DNA of 52,200 bases. Source: JBDKLC01 sp040384865. GTDB lineage: Bacteria > Patescibacteriota > Minisyncoccia > Phycocordibacterales > CAIZLB01. Shown here piece by piece: positions 1-7,863 of the stretch. The DNA lies in NCBI GenBank assembly GCA_040384865.1, contig JAZKIM010000001.1:1-52200 (forward strand). The letters are read 5' to 3'. The position numbers and the translations under genes are program-made. Under the pieces are notes generated by a model. The model searched no databases. It saw only the letters and a program-made list of their open reading frames with translations, and was not told the DNA's origin. The first letter of the stretch is position 1. Each line of letters begins with the position of its first letter.

Positions 1-53
1 AAAAGTTATCCACCTCTCTTCTATAAAACGGGCTTGAAAAGCTTAATTTGTGC

Positions 54-59
54 TAACAT
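54..59 (+). promoter_or_regulatory. -10 element, predicted leaderless start at 67
   Basis: TAACAT preceded by TGC (extended -10). Only 7 nt separate it from the ATG at 67, so the transcript would begin at or next to the start codon. A TTGAAA at 34-39 could be a -35, but its spacing of 14 nt is short. Confidence 0.45.
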
Positions 60-66
60 ATACTTA

Positions 67-387
67 ATGTCAGTTGAATTTTACGAAGAAAATCAATTTA
101 ACAAGACTGCTTCCTCACAGCCAGGAAACAAGAATTCCTCTTCTCTTTCCAAGTGGTTAATTTCAAATGCTATTGTTAAGACGGAAAAAGGGGCCAACCA
201 ATTGATTCTTACAGTTGCAATCATTTTTTTCGTAGCCTCTGGTATTATATTAGCCCTAGGTGGCAACAAAACAGACGGTAACACCCCTGACGGTTTATAC
301 ATCGAGGATATATCACCCGACCAGAGTCAAAATCTTTCCCCTGAATATTTAAACTCATTACCTTCCAGAAATGAAAAAAACATCTAA
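67..387 (+). CDS. Small single-pass membrane protein upstream of a pilin gene
   Basis: A 106-aa protein with no family I recognise. Residues about 45-65 form one hydrophobic segment (LILTVAIIFFVASGIILAL) between a polar N-terminal part and a short acidic, Pro/Ser-rich C-terminal part, so a single-pass inner-membrane protein is likely. An in-frame TTG lies at 34, but the ATG at 67 is preferred because an extended -10 (tgcTAACAT, hexamer 54-59) ends 7 nt before it. The 3' end overlaps the pilin-like gene by 17 nt, which argues for co-expression and perhaps a role in pilus assembly. That role is inferred from position only. Confidence 0.6.
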   Translation: MSVEFYEENQFNKTASSQPGNKNSSSLSKWLISNAIVKTEKGANQLILTVAIIFFVASGIILALGGNKTDGNTPDGLYIEDISPDQSQNLSPEYLNSLPSRNEKNI

Positions 388-838
388 AATAGGCGGTTTT
401 ACCCTCATAGAACTTATGATTGTTATCTCAATCATAGGGCTTCTCTCGTCAATTGTTTTGGTAGCATTAGGGTCGGGACGGCAAAGAGGAATTAACTCCA
501 ACATAGCTCAGCAAATGGCACAAATGCGGAACGCCATCGAACTCTACAGAACAACAGTTGGATCATACCCGGCGGCACTTTCAAACTTAAGCCCGACGTA
601 CATCAAAAGTGTTACTTCAAGCTATGTCACTTACTCATACTCAACTACAGCAAACACCTTCAGTTGTGGAGGCGTCACTCCTGCTACATATATTGTCTAT
701 ACAAGTAGCTATCCTGCAGGAACAACAGCAGGACTCGGAACTATGATTCCTCTCACATACACAGGTAGCAACTGCTCGGCCGGCGCAGGTGTGAACTGCA
801 CAGTACTTGCTAATACCTATTGCGTAGCAAATAGATAG
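371..838 (+). CDS. Type IV pilin / pseudopilin-like protein
   Basis: A 155-aa type IV pilin-like subunit. The N-terminus has a short basic leader followed by a class III prepilin peptidase site, G9|F10-TLIE, with Glu at mature position +5, then about 25 hydrophobic residues forming the N-terminal helix that anchors the subunit in the membrane and packs the filament core. The C-terminal half is rich in Ser, Thr, Tyr and Gly and has four Cys (one in FSCGG, three in the last 25 residues), which could form disulfides in the exported head. The ATG overlaps the 3' end of the preceding membrane protein gene. No pilus assembly genes (pilB, pilC, pilD) lie in the window. Whether it is a major pilin or a minor pseudopilin cannot be told. 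Confidence 0.88.
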   Translation: MKKTSKIGGFTLIELMIVISIIGLLSSIVLVALGSGRQRGINSNIAQQMAQMRNAIELYRTTVGSYPAALSNLSPTYIKSVTSSYVTYSYSTTANTFSCGGVTPATYIVYTSSYPAGTTAGLGTMIPLTYTGSNCSAGAGVNCTVLANTYCVANR

Positions 839-845
839 GTTGTTG

Positions 846-1619
846 ATGAAGAAATATGGCCTTTTAGCGCATCCTACCAAATACTCTCTTTCACCAAAGA
901 TGTGGAATGCTGCTTTTGAGTCATTAGGCATGGATTGCGTCTACGAAACCGCCGACGTCTTACCCGAGAATCTGAATACCGAACTTCAAGAACTAAAAAC
1001 TAATTTCTCTGGTTTAAGCGTTAGCATGCCGTACAAAGAAACTATCATTCCTCTTTTAGATTCGATCTCCGAGGATGCCGCAAAGATAAAAGCAGTAAAC
1101 ACTGTCAAAATCGAAAACGGCCAAGCTCATGGATTCAACACCGATTGGATTGGTGTCCACCAAGCCCTCGGCCAAATCCCGGAGCTTTCCCAAAAAACAG
1201 TTCTGATCAATGGTACAGGCGGGGCAACAAGAGCTGCAATTTTTGCATTGAATAAGTTTGGTATCATTCCATTCGTTCACGGAAGATCAAAAGAGAAAGT
1301 TGAAATTCTAGCTGCTGACTTTAAAATCAAGACCGCTGATTCCCTTTCAATACCAAATATTAATATATTTATCAACGGTACATCGATTGGCTTGGAAAAG
1401 GACGAGAAATATCCAATCGAGGATGCTGTCCTAAAAAATTTCGAATGGGTATTTGATGTAGTATACGGAGAGACTGAGCTCCTACGTCGAGCAAAAAGCT
1501 TTGAAGTTAAAACAATCAATGGTTTTGAAATGGTCCTCTATCAGGGATTTGAACAATTTAGGATCCTTACCGGAGTTGAGGCCCCGAAAGAGGTGATGCG
1601 AACGGCTATCTATTCCTAA
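846..1619 (+). CDS. aroE: Shikimate 5-dehydrogenase-like protein
   Basis: AroE family, 257 aa from the ATG at 846 (TTG codons at 840 and 843 are alternatives). AroE reduces 3-dehydroshikimate to shikimate with NADPH. Family residues are present: the substrate-binding SLS at 14-16, the catalytic Lys64 in SMPYKE, Asp100 in NTDW, and the dinucleotide-binding NGTGGATRA at about 122-130. Length is normal for the family (about 270). It starts 7 nt after the pilin stop, so it may share that transcript, and it ends 6 nt from the stop of the convergent leuA-like gene. No other shikimate pathway gene is in the window, so its role in this organism is uncertain: it may complete a pathway encoded elsewhere or act on another quinate/shikimate-like substrate. 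Confidence 0.88.
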   Translation: MKKYGLLAHPTKYSLSPKMWNAAFESLGMDCVYETADVLPENLNTELQELKTNFSGLSVSMPYKETIIPLLDSISEDAAKIKAVNTVKIENGQAHGFNTDWIGVHQALGQIPELSQKTVLINGTGGATRAAIFALNKFGIIPFVHGRSKEKVEILAADFKIKTADSLSIPNINIFINGTSIGLEKDEKYPIEDAVLKNFEWVFDVVYGETELLRRAKSFEVKTINGFEMVLYQGFEQFRILTGVEAPKEVMRTAIYS

Positions 1620-1625
1620 TTTCCG

Positions 1626-2624
1626 TCACTTATTCTTTCCGGAATGTCTACCAACCACAAATTCTCGCTTACGACCAATTAATTCAGGGTTCAAAATTTC
1701 ATATGTAGTTGGATCTTTTTTCATGCCATTTATGTGAATACCCGCCTCATGTCTGAAAGCATTAATTCCAACTACCGGCTTCTCAAAAGAAGCGGTTCTT
1801 CCAAGAATCGAATAGACCAGATCTGAAAGATCACTTATATTTTTTATGCGGATTTGCATATCACGCTGAAAAAAATCCTTTCTTACAACAAGTGCGGTTG
1901 CCACTTCCTCAAAGGAAGTGTTACCAGCCCTTTCACCTATGCCATTAATCGTTGTTTCGACCTCATCTACTCCAGCTACAATTGCAGAAAGGGTATTTGC
2001 TGTTGCCATACCCAAATCATTATGACAGTGCATAGAAACCTTCGCCCTTCCTGCGACCCTGTCCATAATACCTTTAACAAGGTTAAACGTTTCAGATGGA
2101 ATAATCCAACCCGTTGTATCAGCAATAACAATTGAATTAACGCCCTCTTCGAGTAAAAGATCGATGACCTGATACAAAAATACCGGATCAGCTCGTGTCG
2201 CATCTTCCAACCCAAATTTTATATTTGAAAAAAACTTTTTCGTATACTGAATAGATTCTCTTATTTTAACTAAAGCCCCTTCTCTACTTATATTGTATTT
2301 CTTTTCAAGATGGATATCCGATACTGCGTAAAAAATTGATATCATCTTATTTTTAGCCTCCTTTGTAGCTTCATGAGCACAATCGATATCTTTTTCCAAG
2401 CATCGAGCAAATGCGGAGATTACGGCACTTTTTATACCAGAAGAAATCATTTTCACAGCTCGAAAGTCCTCCTCACATGATATAGGAAATCCCGCCTCTA
2501 TTGTATGCATACCGATTTTCTCCAGCTCAATAGCTATGCGCAGCTTATCTTCCGGACTAATAGCATTGCCGGGTGCCTGCTCACCATCCCTAAGAGTAGT
2601 GTCGTAAAACTCTATTTTTTTCAT
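1626..2624 (-). CDS. Short isopropylmalate/homocitrate synthase-like protein (DRE-TIM)
   Basis: A 332-aa member of the DRE-TIM metallolyase superfamily (LeuA, NifV, citramalate synthase), enzymes that condense acetyl-CoA with a 2-oxoacid. Visible signatures: DTTLRDGEQ at 8-16 (catalytic Arg12, metal-binding Asp13), EAGFP near 43-47, the metal-binding H199-C-H201-ND, and NGIGERAGN near 228. The protein stops at GRHSG plus three residues, just after the HSG element that closes the catalytic lobe, so both the rest of the linker subdomain and the C-terminal leucine-binding LeuA_dimer domain of full IPMS (about 500 aa) are missing. It is also shorter than NifV (about 380 aa). It converges tail-to-tail with aroE. 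The acceptor 2-oxoacid cannot be assigned, and no leuBCD genes are nearby. Confidence 0.8.
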   Translation of the reverse strand: MKKIEFYDTTLRDGEQAPGNAISPEDKLRIAIELEKIGMHTIEAGFPISCEEDFRAVKMISSGIKSAVISAFARCLEKDIDCAHEATKEAKNKMISIFYAVSDIHLEKKYNISREGALVKIRESIQYTKKFFSNIKFGLEDATRADPVFLYQVIDLLLEEGVNSIVIADTTGWIIPSETFNLVKGIMDRVAGRAKVSMHCHNDLGMATANTLSAIVAGVDEVETTINGIGERAGNTSFEEVATALVVRKDFFQRDMQIRIKNISDLSDLVYSILGRTASFEKPVVGINAFRHEAGIHINGMKKDPTTYEILNPELIGRKREFVVGRHSGKNK

Positions 2625-2631
2625 TCCACAT

Positions 2632-2637
2632 ATTTTA
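2632..2637 (-). promoter_or_regulatory. -10 element, predicted leaderless start of leuA-like gene
   Basis: TAAAAT on the minus strand with TGA directly upstream (extended -10), ending 7 nt before the ATG at 2624. There is no room for a ribosome binding site. Confidence 0.45.
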
Positions 2638-2662
2638 TCATAAATAAAAACTTGGTTTGTTT

Positions 2663-3643
2663 CTAATCTTCATCGCCTGAATCTCCTTCTTCTCCCTCCT
2701 TTGGCGGGTTTTGCAATGCATCAAAAATGGGTCCAATATTACCGAGGAAAATACCTTCAATATTGTGCCATGACTGCTTAATACGATGATCTGTAACGCG
2801 ATCTTGAAGCACGTTATATGTTCGAATCTTTTCTGAACGATCAGCTGTACCTATTTGGTCTTTTCGATTCTGAGCGAATTTCTTCGCATCCTCTTCCTCT
2901 TTTAGCTGCTCGAGTTTAGCGGTAAGGATAGAGAGAGCTTTCTCACGGTTTTTAAGCTGACTTCGTTCTGATGTTGAGCGCACATCGATACCTGTTGGCT
3001 TATGGATTAATCGTACTGCTGTTTCCACTTTATTCACATTTTGTCCACCAGCCCCTCCAGAACGAGAAAATTCCATTTCAATATCTGCGGGGTTGATTTC
3101 GAAGGTTGATTTCTTACGGATCGGCAACACAGCCACCGATGCAGTAGAAGTATGAATTCGTCCTGACTTTTCAGTAGCAGGAACACGCTGAATACGATGC
3201 ACGCCAGTTTCATAACGAAAATATTTATAAATTTCAGGCCCCCGGATTTCATAGGATGCTTCCTTAAAGCCACCCAACGCCGTCTCCGATGAATCGACAA
3301 GCTTTGCCGACCAACCCTGAGTGGCTGCGTATTTTTTGTACATTTCAGCAAGTTGTGAAGCAAAGAGTGCTGCTTCGTCCCCGCCTGCACCAGCCCTCAC
3401 TTCGAGAATAATTTCAGATGGAAATTCATCAGCAACTTCATCCGCTTTTGTGATTTCCTTTATTCTTTCTTCAATCGCTGTTATTTGTTCATCGATAGAC
3501 TTCATTTCTTCCCCTGCCATCTCAGCCATCGACGGATCTTTAGCCATTTCTTCAATTTCTTTTTTCTGCCCTAAAAGCCGCTCGTATTCATAAGCGAAAT
3601 AGCTAGTTTTATGATTCTGTTTTAATTCGTCGAGGTTTTCCAT
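2663..3643 (-). CDS. prfA: Peptide chain release factor 1
   Basis: RF1, 326 aa, which releases the nascent chain at UAA and UAG. The GGQ peptidyl-tRNA hydrolysis motif is at 199-201 (GGAGGQNVNK), and the stop-codon recognition tripeptide is P155-A-T157, the RF1-type PxT rather than the SPF of RF2. It is slightly shorter than E. coli RF1 (360 aa), mostly in the N-terminal helical domain, and its C-terminus is acidic. It lies downstream of rpmE but is separated from it by a terminator-like hairpin. RF1 fits with standard stop-codon use here; I see no recoded UGA in any gene. Confidence 0.96.
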   Translation of the reverse strand: MENLDELKQNHKTSYFAYEYERLLGQKKEIEEMAKDPSMAEMAGEEMKSIDEQITAIEERIKEITKADEVADEFPSEIILEVRAGAGGDEAALFASQLAEMYKKYAATQGWSAKLVDSSETALGGFKEASYEIRGPEIYKYFRYETGVHRIQRVPATEKSGRIHTSTASVAVLPIRKKSTFEINPADIEMEFSRSGGAGGQNVNKVETAVRLIHKPTGIDVRSTSERSQLKNREKALSILTAKLEQLKEEEDAKKFAQNRKDQIGTADRSEKIRTYNVLQDRVTDHRIKQSWHNIEGIFLGNIGPIFDALQNPPKEGEEGDSGDED

Positions 3644-3680
3644 TTAAATTTGTTATTCTTTATTTTACCTGCAAAAGAAA

Positions 3681-3703
3681 AAACCGCCTAAAATGAGCGG
3701 TTT
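3681..3703 (-). terminator. Intrinsic terminator after rpmE
   Basis: A perfect 7-bp stem (AAACCGC / GCGGTTT) with a 9-nt loop. On the minus strand it is followed by a T-rich run (TTTTCTTTT), 15 nt after the rpmE stop. Confidence 0.7.
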
Positions 3704-3717
3704 CTTCTGCGAGATCG

Positions 3718-3948
3718 TTACTTTGCAGCTTTTGCCTTTGGCGCCTTTGCGCTTGCCTGTCGAGTCTTGAATTTTTCTACTCGTCCGGCTGTGTCTAGGA
3801 TCTTTTCGTTACCTGTAAAGAAGGGGTGGCAATTTGAACAGATTTCAACTGAAATCTTTTCCTTTGTAGAACCCATAGTATAAACCGCTCCACACGCGCA
3901 GGTGAAGGTTGCCTTGTCAAAATATGCTGGATGAATATCTGCTTTCAT
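3718..3948 (-). CDS. rpmE: Ribosomal protein bL31 (zinc-binding form)
   Basis: A 76-aa large-subunit protein L31. The four zinc ligands of the C+ form are present: C17-A-C19 and C37-S-N-C40, followed by HPFFTG, the family signature. The C-terminal 15 residues are an Ala/Lys-rich tail beyond the conserved core. The gene has its own -10 just upstream and a terminator just downstream, so it is probably monocistronic. Confidence 0.95.
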   Translation of the reverse strand: MKADIHPAYFDKATFTCACGAVYTMGSTKEKISVEICSNCHPFFTGNEKILDTAGRVEKFKTRQASAKAPKAKAAK

Positions 3949-3957
3949 AGTTGTAAC

Positions 3958-3963
3958 AATATA
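3958..3963 (-). promoter_or_regulatory. -10 element, near-leaderless start of rpmE
   Basis: TATATT on the minus strand, ending 9 nt before the ATG at 3948. No Shine-Dalgarno sequence follows. Confidence 0.4.
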
Positions 3964-4019
3964 TCACACGGGTATAAAAAGGCAAGAATTCCTCTATTCT
4001 AGGCCTTTTACCCACCTTA

Positions 4020-5375
4020 TTACAAACCTTGTAGGATATCGATATTTGCCTGTATACCATCAACCCGAGACATTACCTGATTTCCATAAAACTGAGTGCT
4101 TCCCGTACAATTCTTTCCCGAGTAATAACGACAAGCAGCGTTTCGTTCTGCCGTATATGAGCCACCAGCGGCACCTAGGTCGGAAAGATAGAAAGCAGAG
4201 GCCATAAAGGCGTCCTGAGGATCCCAGGGGTCTGCAATGCTCTTACCGGTTGCCGCTTCTATCTTCCCACTAATAAGGACCCAGGTCGAAGGAATGAACT
4301 GCGCAGGACCCATGGCACCGCCGTATCCAACTGACAGAGGACAAGATACAACTGTTTTATAAGGATCACGACCAAGTTCCCTGGTTATTTGCAGAAAAGG
4401 TTGCACGTCTCGACTCGCCTTCATCAAGTTTGTCACTACAGCGCCACTACTCTTACGAATGCCGGCACCGTTTTCACCGGTAAGGTAACACTGACCTACA
4501 TTCGCACCGAGGTTACTTTCTTGCTGGATGATACCGAGAATGAACGCGGCACGAACCCCCGTCTTTGCTGAAGCAGCTTTGGCATACATTACTGCATCAC
4601 CGAACTTGATAGCCGCCGCGTCTCGAAGAGCAAACAACGCATTACGAATTTTTGTCGCTTCAACTTTCTTGTTTGCAATTTGAGTTTGATAGTTTTGCTG
4701 CTCATTCTTATTAAGAGCAAGTAACCGTCGTTTCTCCGCTTCTGCTGCCTGAACCTTTGCCTTTTCGGATTCAATTTCCTTCTTCAAGTCGAGCTCCTTG
4801 TTTCGCTGTGTATTCAACTGATCTTTCTCCTCTTCATTCTGCTGTTTATCTTCCTTAACATTATTTAATTTTGCCTCAAGATCGATACGGATTGAACTAA
4901 AAGTGTCGAGGTCGATGAAGAAATCTGCCAGACTCCGATTACTAAGAAAGGCTTCGGCAATCGAAAGGTTATCAACTTCATGCGTACGACGAATAATTTG
5001 GGACATAGCATCCTTTCCGTTGTCTATCTTGCCAGAGAGAGTGGTAATGGCATTTGTCTTTGCTGTGATATCCTTGCCAAGTTTTGCAATAGAAAGCTCT
5101 CGAGCTTTTATTTTCAGCTGTGCCTGTTTGATTTGAAGATCAAGCACCGCCTTGTCACGTTGAAGAGACGAACCCTCCTGGGCCTTACTACTCAATTGTG
5201 TGCCCAGACTAGCGATTTCCTTCTCTGTTTGATCTAGGAGAGCTGTGCAAATAGCCTTTTCCTCAGGAGTATCACACTTGTATGCTGTCTGCGCACGGGC
5301 GGGAGAAACGAATAAGGAGAACGTGAAAATGAGAGCAAACAAGAAGACGGTGGGAGGAGTAAAAAAACTACGCAT
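4020..5375 (-). CDS. Secreted coiled-coil lytic transglycosylase
   Basis: A 451-aa exported murein hydrolase. Residues 1-28 are a signal peptide ending ARA|Q. Two long charged helical stretches at about 45-125 and 163-245 are predicted coiled coils, resembling the N-terminal domain of PcsB/EnvC-type cell-wall regulators. From about 255 follows a lysozyme-like transglycosylase domain with the likely catalytic Glu286 in QQESNLG and the GYGGAMGPAQF segment near 348-358, which resembles the MltB type. Four Cys in the catalytic half may form disulfides. It would cleave peptidoglycan glycan strands during growth, division or passage of surface structures through the wall, with the coiled coil acting as a regulatory lever (inference by analogy). 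It is separated from rplY by a strong terminator. Confidence 0.87.
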   Translation of the reverse strand: MRSFFTPPTVFLFALIFTFSLFVSPARAQTAYKCDTPEEKAICTALLDQTEKEIASLGTQLSSKAQEGSSLQRDKAVLDLQIKQAQLKIKARELSIAKLGKDITAKTNAITTLSGKIDNGKDAMSQIIRRTHEVDNLSIAEAFLSNRSLADFFIDLDTFSSIRIDLEAKLNNVKEDKQQNEEEKDQLNTQRNKELDLKKEIESEKAKVQAAEAEKRRLLALNKNEQQNYQTQIANKKVEATKIRNALFALRDAAAIKFGDAVMYAKAASAKTGVRAAFILGIIQQESNLGANVGQCYLTGENGAGIRKSSGAVVTNLMKASRDVQPFLQITRELGRDPYKTVVSCPLSVGYGGAMGPAQFIPSTWVLISGKIEAATGKSIADPWDPQDAFMASAFYLSDLGAAGGSYTAERNAACRYYSGKNCTGSTQFYGNQVMSRVDGIQANIDILQGL

Positions 5376-5382
5376 AGGTCCA

Positions 5383-5388
5383 ATTATA
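5383..5388 (-). promoter_or_regulatory. -10 element, predicted leaderless start of transglycosylase
   Basis: A consensus TATAAT on the minus strand, ending 7 nt before the ATG at 5375. Initiation at the normal distance would leave essentially no leader. Confidence 0.55.
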
Positions 5389-5440
5389 GGTTTTATATGC
5401 TTAAAAGCAAAGGTTCTTTCATTAAGAATAATGGTATAAC

Positions 5441-5484
5441 AAAAAAGACCTTTCTGTGATAATTACCACAGAAAGGTCTTTTTT
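5441..5484 (-). terminator. Strong, possibly bidirectional terminator after rplY
   Basis: A perfect 18-bp inverted repeat (5441-5458 and 5467-5484) with an 8-nt loop, A-run on one flank and T-run on the other. It ends rplY (stop at 5492) and insulates the transglycosylase gene. It would work in either direction. Confidence 0.85.
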
Positions 5485-5491
5485 GTTTAAC

Positions 5492-6136
5492 TTAGGCAGC
5501 AGGAGTCTCGGCAACAGCATCTTCCTCTTTCTTACCCTTTTTCTCAGAGAGTTCAATCGCGGAAAGATCGACTGGAGCAACTTCCTCTTCAACCTCTGCT
5601 CTAGGAGCATCAACGAGGGCAATAACCTCATCAGCTTCAGCAACGAGCATTACGCCAGCAGGAAGCTTGATGTCACCAGCCTTGATTTGATCAGCAAATG
5701 TTACGAGTAGAGAAATATCGATCTCAAGGTTATGTGGAAGATCTTTAGGTAGAGCCTCAATTTCAATTTCGTGAACTACCTTAATGAGAGAACCTCCGAG
5801 ATCCTTTACAGCAGCTGACACACCAATGAACTCAAGAGGCACACCTACCTTTACCTTCTTACCCTTCTCAATGACGTAAAAGTCAGCATGTCGGATCTTG
5901 CCAGTAACTGGATCTTTGTCTATGTCATGAATCAAAGCATCATGGTCCTCGTCAATACCCTGGAGAGTGATGATACTTGATTCACCAGCCTGTCTCCATA
6001 CACGGAGGAAATCAACCTCATTAATAGAAATTGAGGTTGTTGGAGCTTTAGGACCGTAGAAAACCGCAGGGACTTTCCCCTTGGCTCGCGTAGCCCGAGC
6101 ACTGTCTTGTCGCTTTTCGATAGTAAGATTTACCAT
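5492..6136 (-). CDS. rplY: Ribosomal protein bL25 (TL5/Ctc type)
   Basis: A 214-aa 5S-rRNA-binding protein of the long L25/TL5/Ctc form: an N-terminal L25 beta-barrel (about 1-90; VPAVFYGPK near 24-32 is the typical signature), the TL5 C-terminal beta domain (about 95-180), and an acidic Glu/Ala-rich tail. A GTG lies in frame at 6142, but the ATG at 6136 is chosen: a TATAAT at 6145-6150 lies 8 nt upstream of it, so transcription would start at or after the GTG. A strong terminator follows. Confidence 0.94.
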   Translation of the reverse strand: MVNLTIEKRQDSARATRAKGKVPAVFYGPKAPTTSISINEVDFLRVWRQAGESSIITLQGIDEDHDALIHDIDKDPVTGKIRHADFYVIEKGKKVKVGVPLEFIGVSAAVKDLGGSLIKVVHEIEIEALPKDLPHNLEIDISLLVTFADQIKAGDIKLPAGVMLVAEADEVIALVDAPRAEVEEEVAPVDLSAIELSEKKGKKEEDAVAETPAA

Positions 6137-6144
6137 AGGCACTG

Positions 6145-6150
6145 ATTATA
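6145..6150 (-). promoter_or_regulatory. -10 element, predicted leaderless start of rplY
   Basis: A consensus TATAAT on the minus strand, ending 8 nt before the ATG at 6136. It also decides between the ATG and the upstream GTG. Confidence 0.55.
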
Positions 6151-6177
6151 TATATTTCCATAAAAAAGGCAAATCCC

Positions 6178-7827
6178 TTAGGCAAGATGATCCTTCATAT
6201 ATTCTTTCGTCGCCCCGACCTTCTTTCCAGGATTGAATATATTCATCGGATCAAAGGCGTTCTTGGTGGCGATAAAAACATCAATTATTTTTTGGCCGTA
6301 CATTTTAGGCAAATATGGAGTACGAACAATACCGTCACTGTGCTCAGCGGTAATTGATCCACCGTATGAAAGAACTAGGTCATACACCTTGTCTGAAATT
6401 TCCATTATGAAATCTCGGTGTTTTGGGTTTGAAAAATCCATCAATGGAAATATGTGGAAATTTCCACTCCCTGCATGACCTGCAATACTGTACGTAAGCT
6501 GATATTCTTTGAGAATATCACGGAGCTTCGGCAAAAACTCAGGGAGAGATGCAGGGGGCACCACTACATCTTCAATGAATACGGCAACTTTTTTCCCTTC
6601 CGCATGCTTACGCAAGAGGTTATAGCTTTCTCTCCTAATCATCCAGTATTTATCTGCCACAGACTGACGATGGATGATGCGACTTTTCAAGTTGTATTTT
6701 TTTAGAGCTACCTTAAGAAGGGTCGCCTGGCCAGTAAGTTCCGCTTCATTATCACCATCAAACTCTATCAACATGACGAGTTTCGGAATACCACCGTGAA
6801 AACCCATCCAGAATTCAGGAAGGAAATTAAAGAATAGCTTAAGAGCAGCACCGAGTTGTCCATGCTTCAAGAGATCTGGAAAATATTTAATGGCCAAACG
6901 CACAGTGTCCTCATCGTAAGACTCGAGGCTAGCTGGTTTAAATGGCAAGATGTCATTAACAATCGAACCAATGCGATCAAGTGTCGGCAAAAACACAACA
7001 AGCATTTTGGTTTTCTTGGCAGCTGGCACGGTACGAAAGGCAATCTCAGTAATAATACCGAGCGTTCCTTGTGAACCTACGATCAATTTTACAAGATCAA
7101 AAGTACCAGTCGCTTCACCCCACACATCCCAAAGAAAATATCCCGCTGAATTCTTTGCTGTTTTAGGTTTCGCTGCCTTTAGTTCCACGTCATGATCTGA
7201 AATGAGTTTCCACATCCGAGCATACAATTTTCCTTCAAAATTAGGTTGGACTATCTTTGCCTCTAATTCTTCCTTATTCAAAGACTTTACTTCATATTCA
7301 TTTCCATCCTCGAAGATTATTTTAACCGATACCACGTATTCTTTTGTTTGACCAAAAGTGAGGGTCTTTTCACCAGCTGCATTGTTTGCCACCATACCAA
7401 CAACCGTACAAATGTTTCGAGACGCCGGATAGCTGGGTACGAATCTTCCACGAGAAAGTGTTTCTTTTTCAAAATCCCGGTAAAACGTACCTGGTAAAAC
7501 TCGTACGGTAATATCATCATCCCAACCAACGATACCTTGTAAGTATGCGTTTACATCGAGAATAATGGATTCGCCCAAAGGTCCACCACCCATGTCAGTA
7601 CCCCCAGACCGCGGAGTAATTGAAAGCTCAGGATGATCTTTTTTGTTTACGGTAACAAAATTCACCACCGCTTTTATATCATCGATAGTTCTTGGCTTAA
7701 CTACAACTTTTGGCCGCACCAAGCAAACACTAGCATCGCGACTGTATGTTTGTAGTGTTAATTCGTCCTGCAACACCTCCCCCACTATTATTTTTTTCAA
7801 CTCTGCCGCAAGGTTAAATTCTGTCAT
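6178..7827 (-). CDS. FAD-linked oxidase / GlcD-type dehydrogenase
   Basis: A 549-aa flavoprotein of the FAD-binding type 4 (PCMH/VAO) superfamily, close to GlcD and D-lactate dehydrogenases. The FAD-binding half covers about 1-260, with PRSGGTDMGG near 72-81, the VGMVANNAAGEKT pyrophosphate-binding segment near 142-154, and GSQGTLGIIT near 252-261. The FAD-oxidase C-terminal half follows, with GHAGSGNFHI near 450 and AEHSDGIVRTPYL, the His-containing active-site region, near 490. It would oxidise a 2-hydroxyacid such as D-lactate or glycolate. No partner Fe-S subunit or respiratory chain gene lies nearby, so the electron acceptor is unknown. Confidence 0.88.
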   Translation of the reverse strand: MTEFNLAAELKKIIVGEVLQDELTLQTYSRDASVCLVRPKVVVKPRTIDDIKAVVNFVTVNKKDHPELSITPRSGGTDMGGGPLGESIILDVNAYLQGIVGWDDDITVRVLPGTFYRDFEKETLSRGRFVPSYPASRNICTVVGMVANNAAGEKTLTFGQTKEYVVSVKIIFEDGNEYEVKSLNKEELEAKIVQPNFEGKLYARMWKLISDHDVELKAAKPKTAKNSAGYFLWDVWGEATGTFDLVKLIVGSQGTLGIITEIAFRTVPAAKKTKMLVVFLPTLDRIGSIVNDILPFKPASLESYDEDTVRLAIKYFPDLLKHGQLGAALKLFFNFLPEFWMGFHGGIPKLVMLIEFDGDNEAELTGQATLLKVALKKYNLKSRIIHRQSVADKYWMIRRESYNLLRKHAEGKKVAVFIEDVVVPPASLPEFLPKLRDILKEYQLTYSIAGHAGSGNFHIFPLMDFSNPKHRDFIMEISDKVYDLVLSYGGSITAEHSDGIVRTPYLPKMYGQKIIDVFIATKNAFDPMNIFNPGKKVGATKEYMKDHLA

Positions 7828-7835
7828 TGGTTACA

Positions 7836-7841
7836 ATATTA
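7836..7841 (-). promoter_or_regulatory. -10 element, predicted leaderless start of FAD oxidase
   Basis: TAATAT on the minus strand, ending 8 nt before the ATG at 7827. Confidence 0.42.
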
Positions 7842-7863
7842 TTGCTAAATAGTTCTTTCATTA

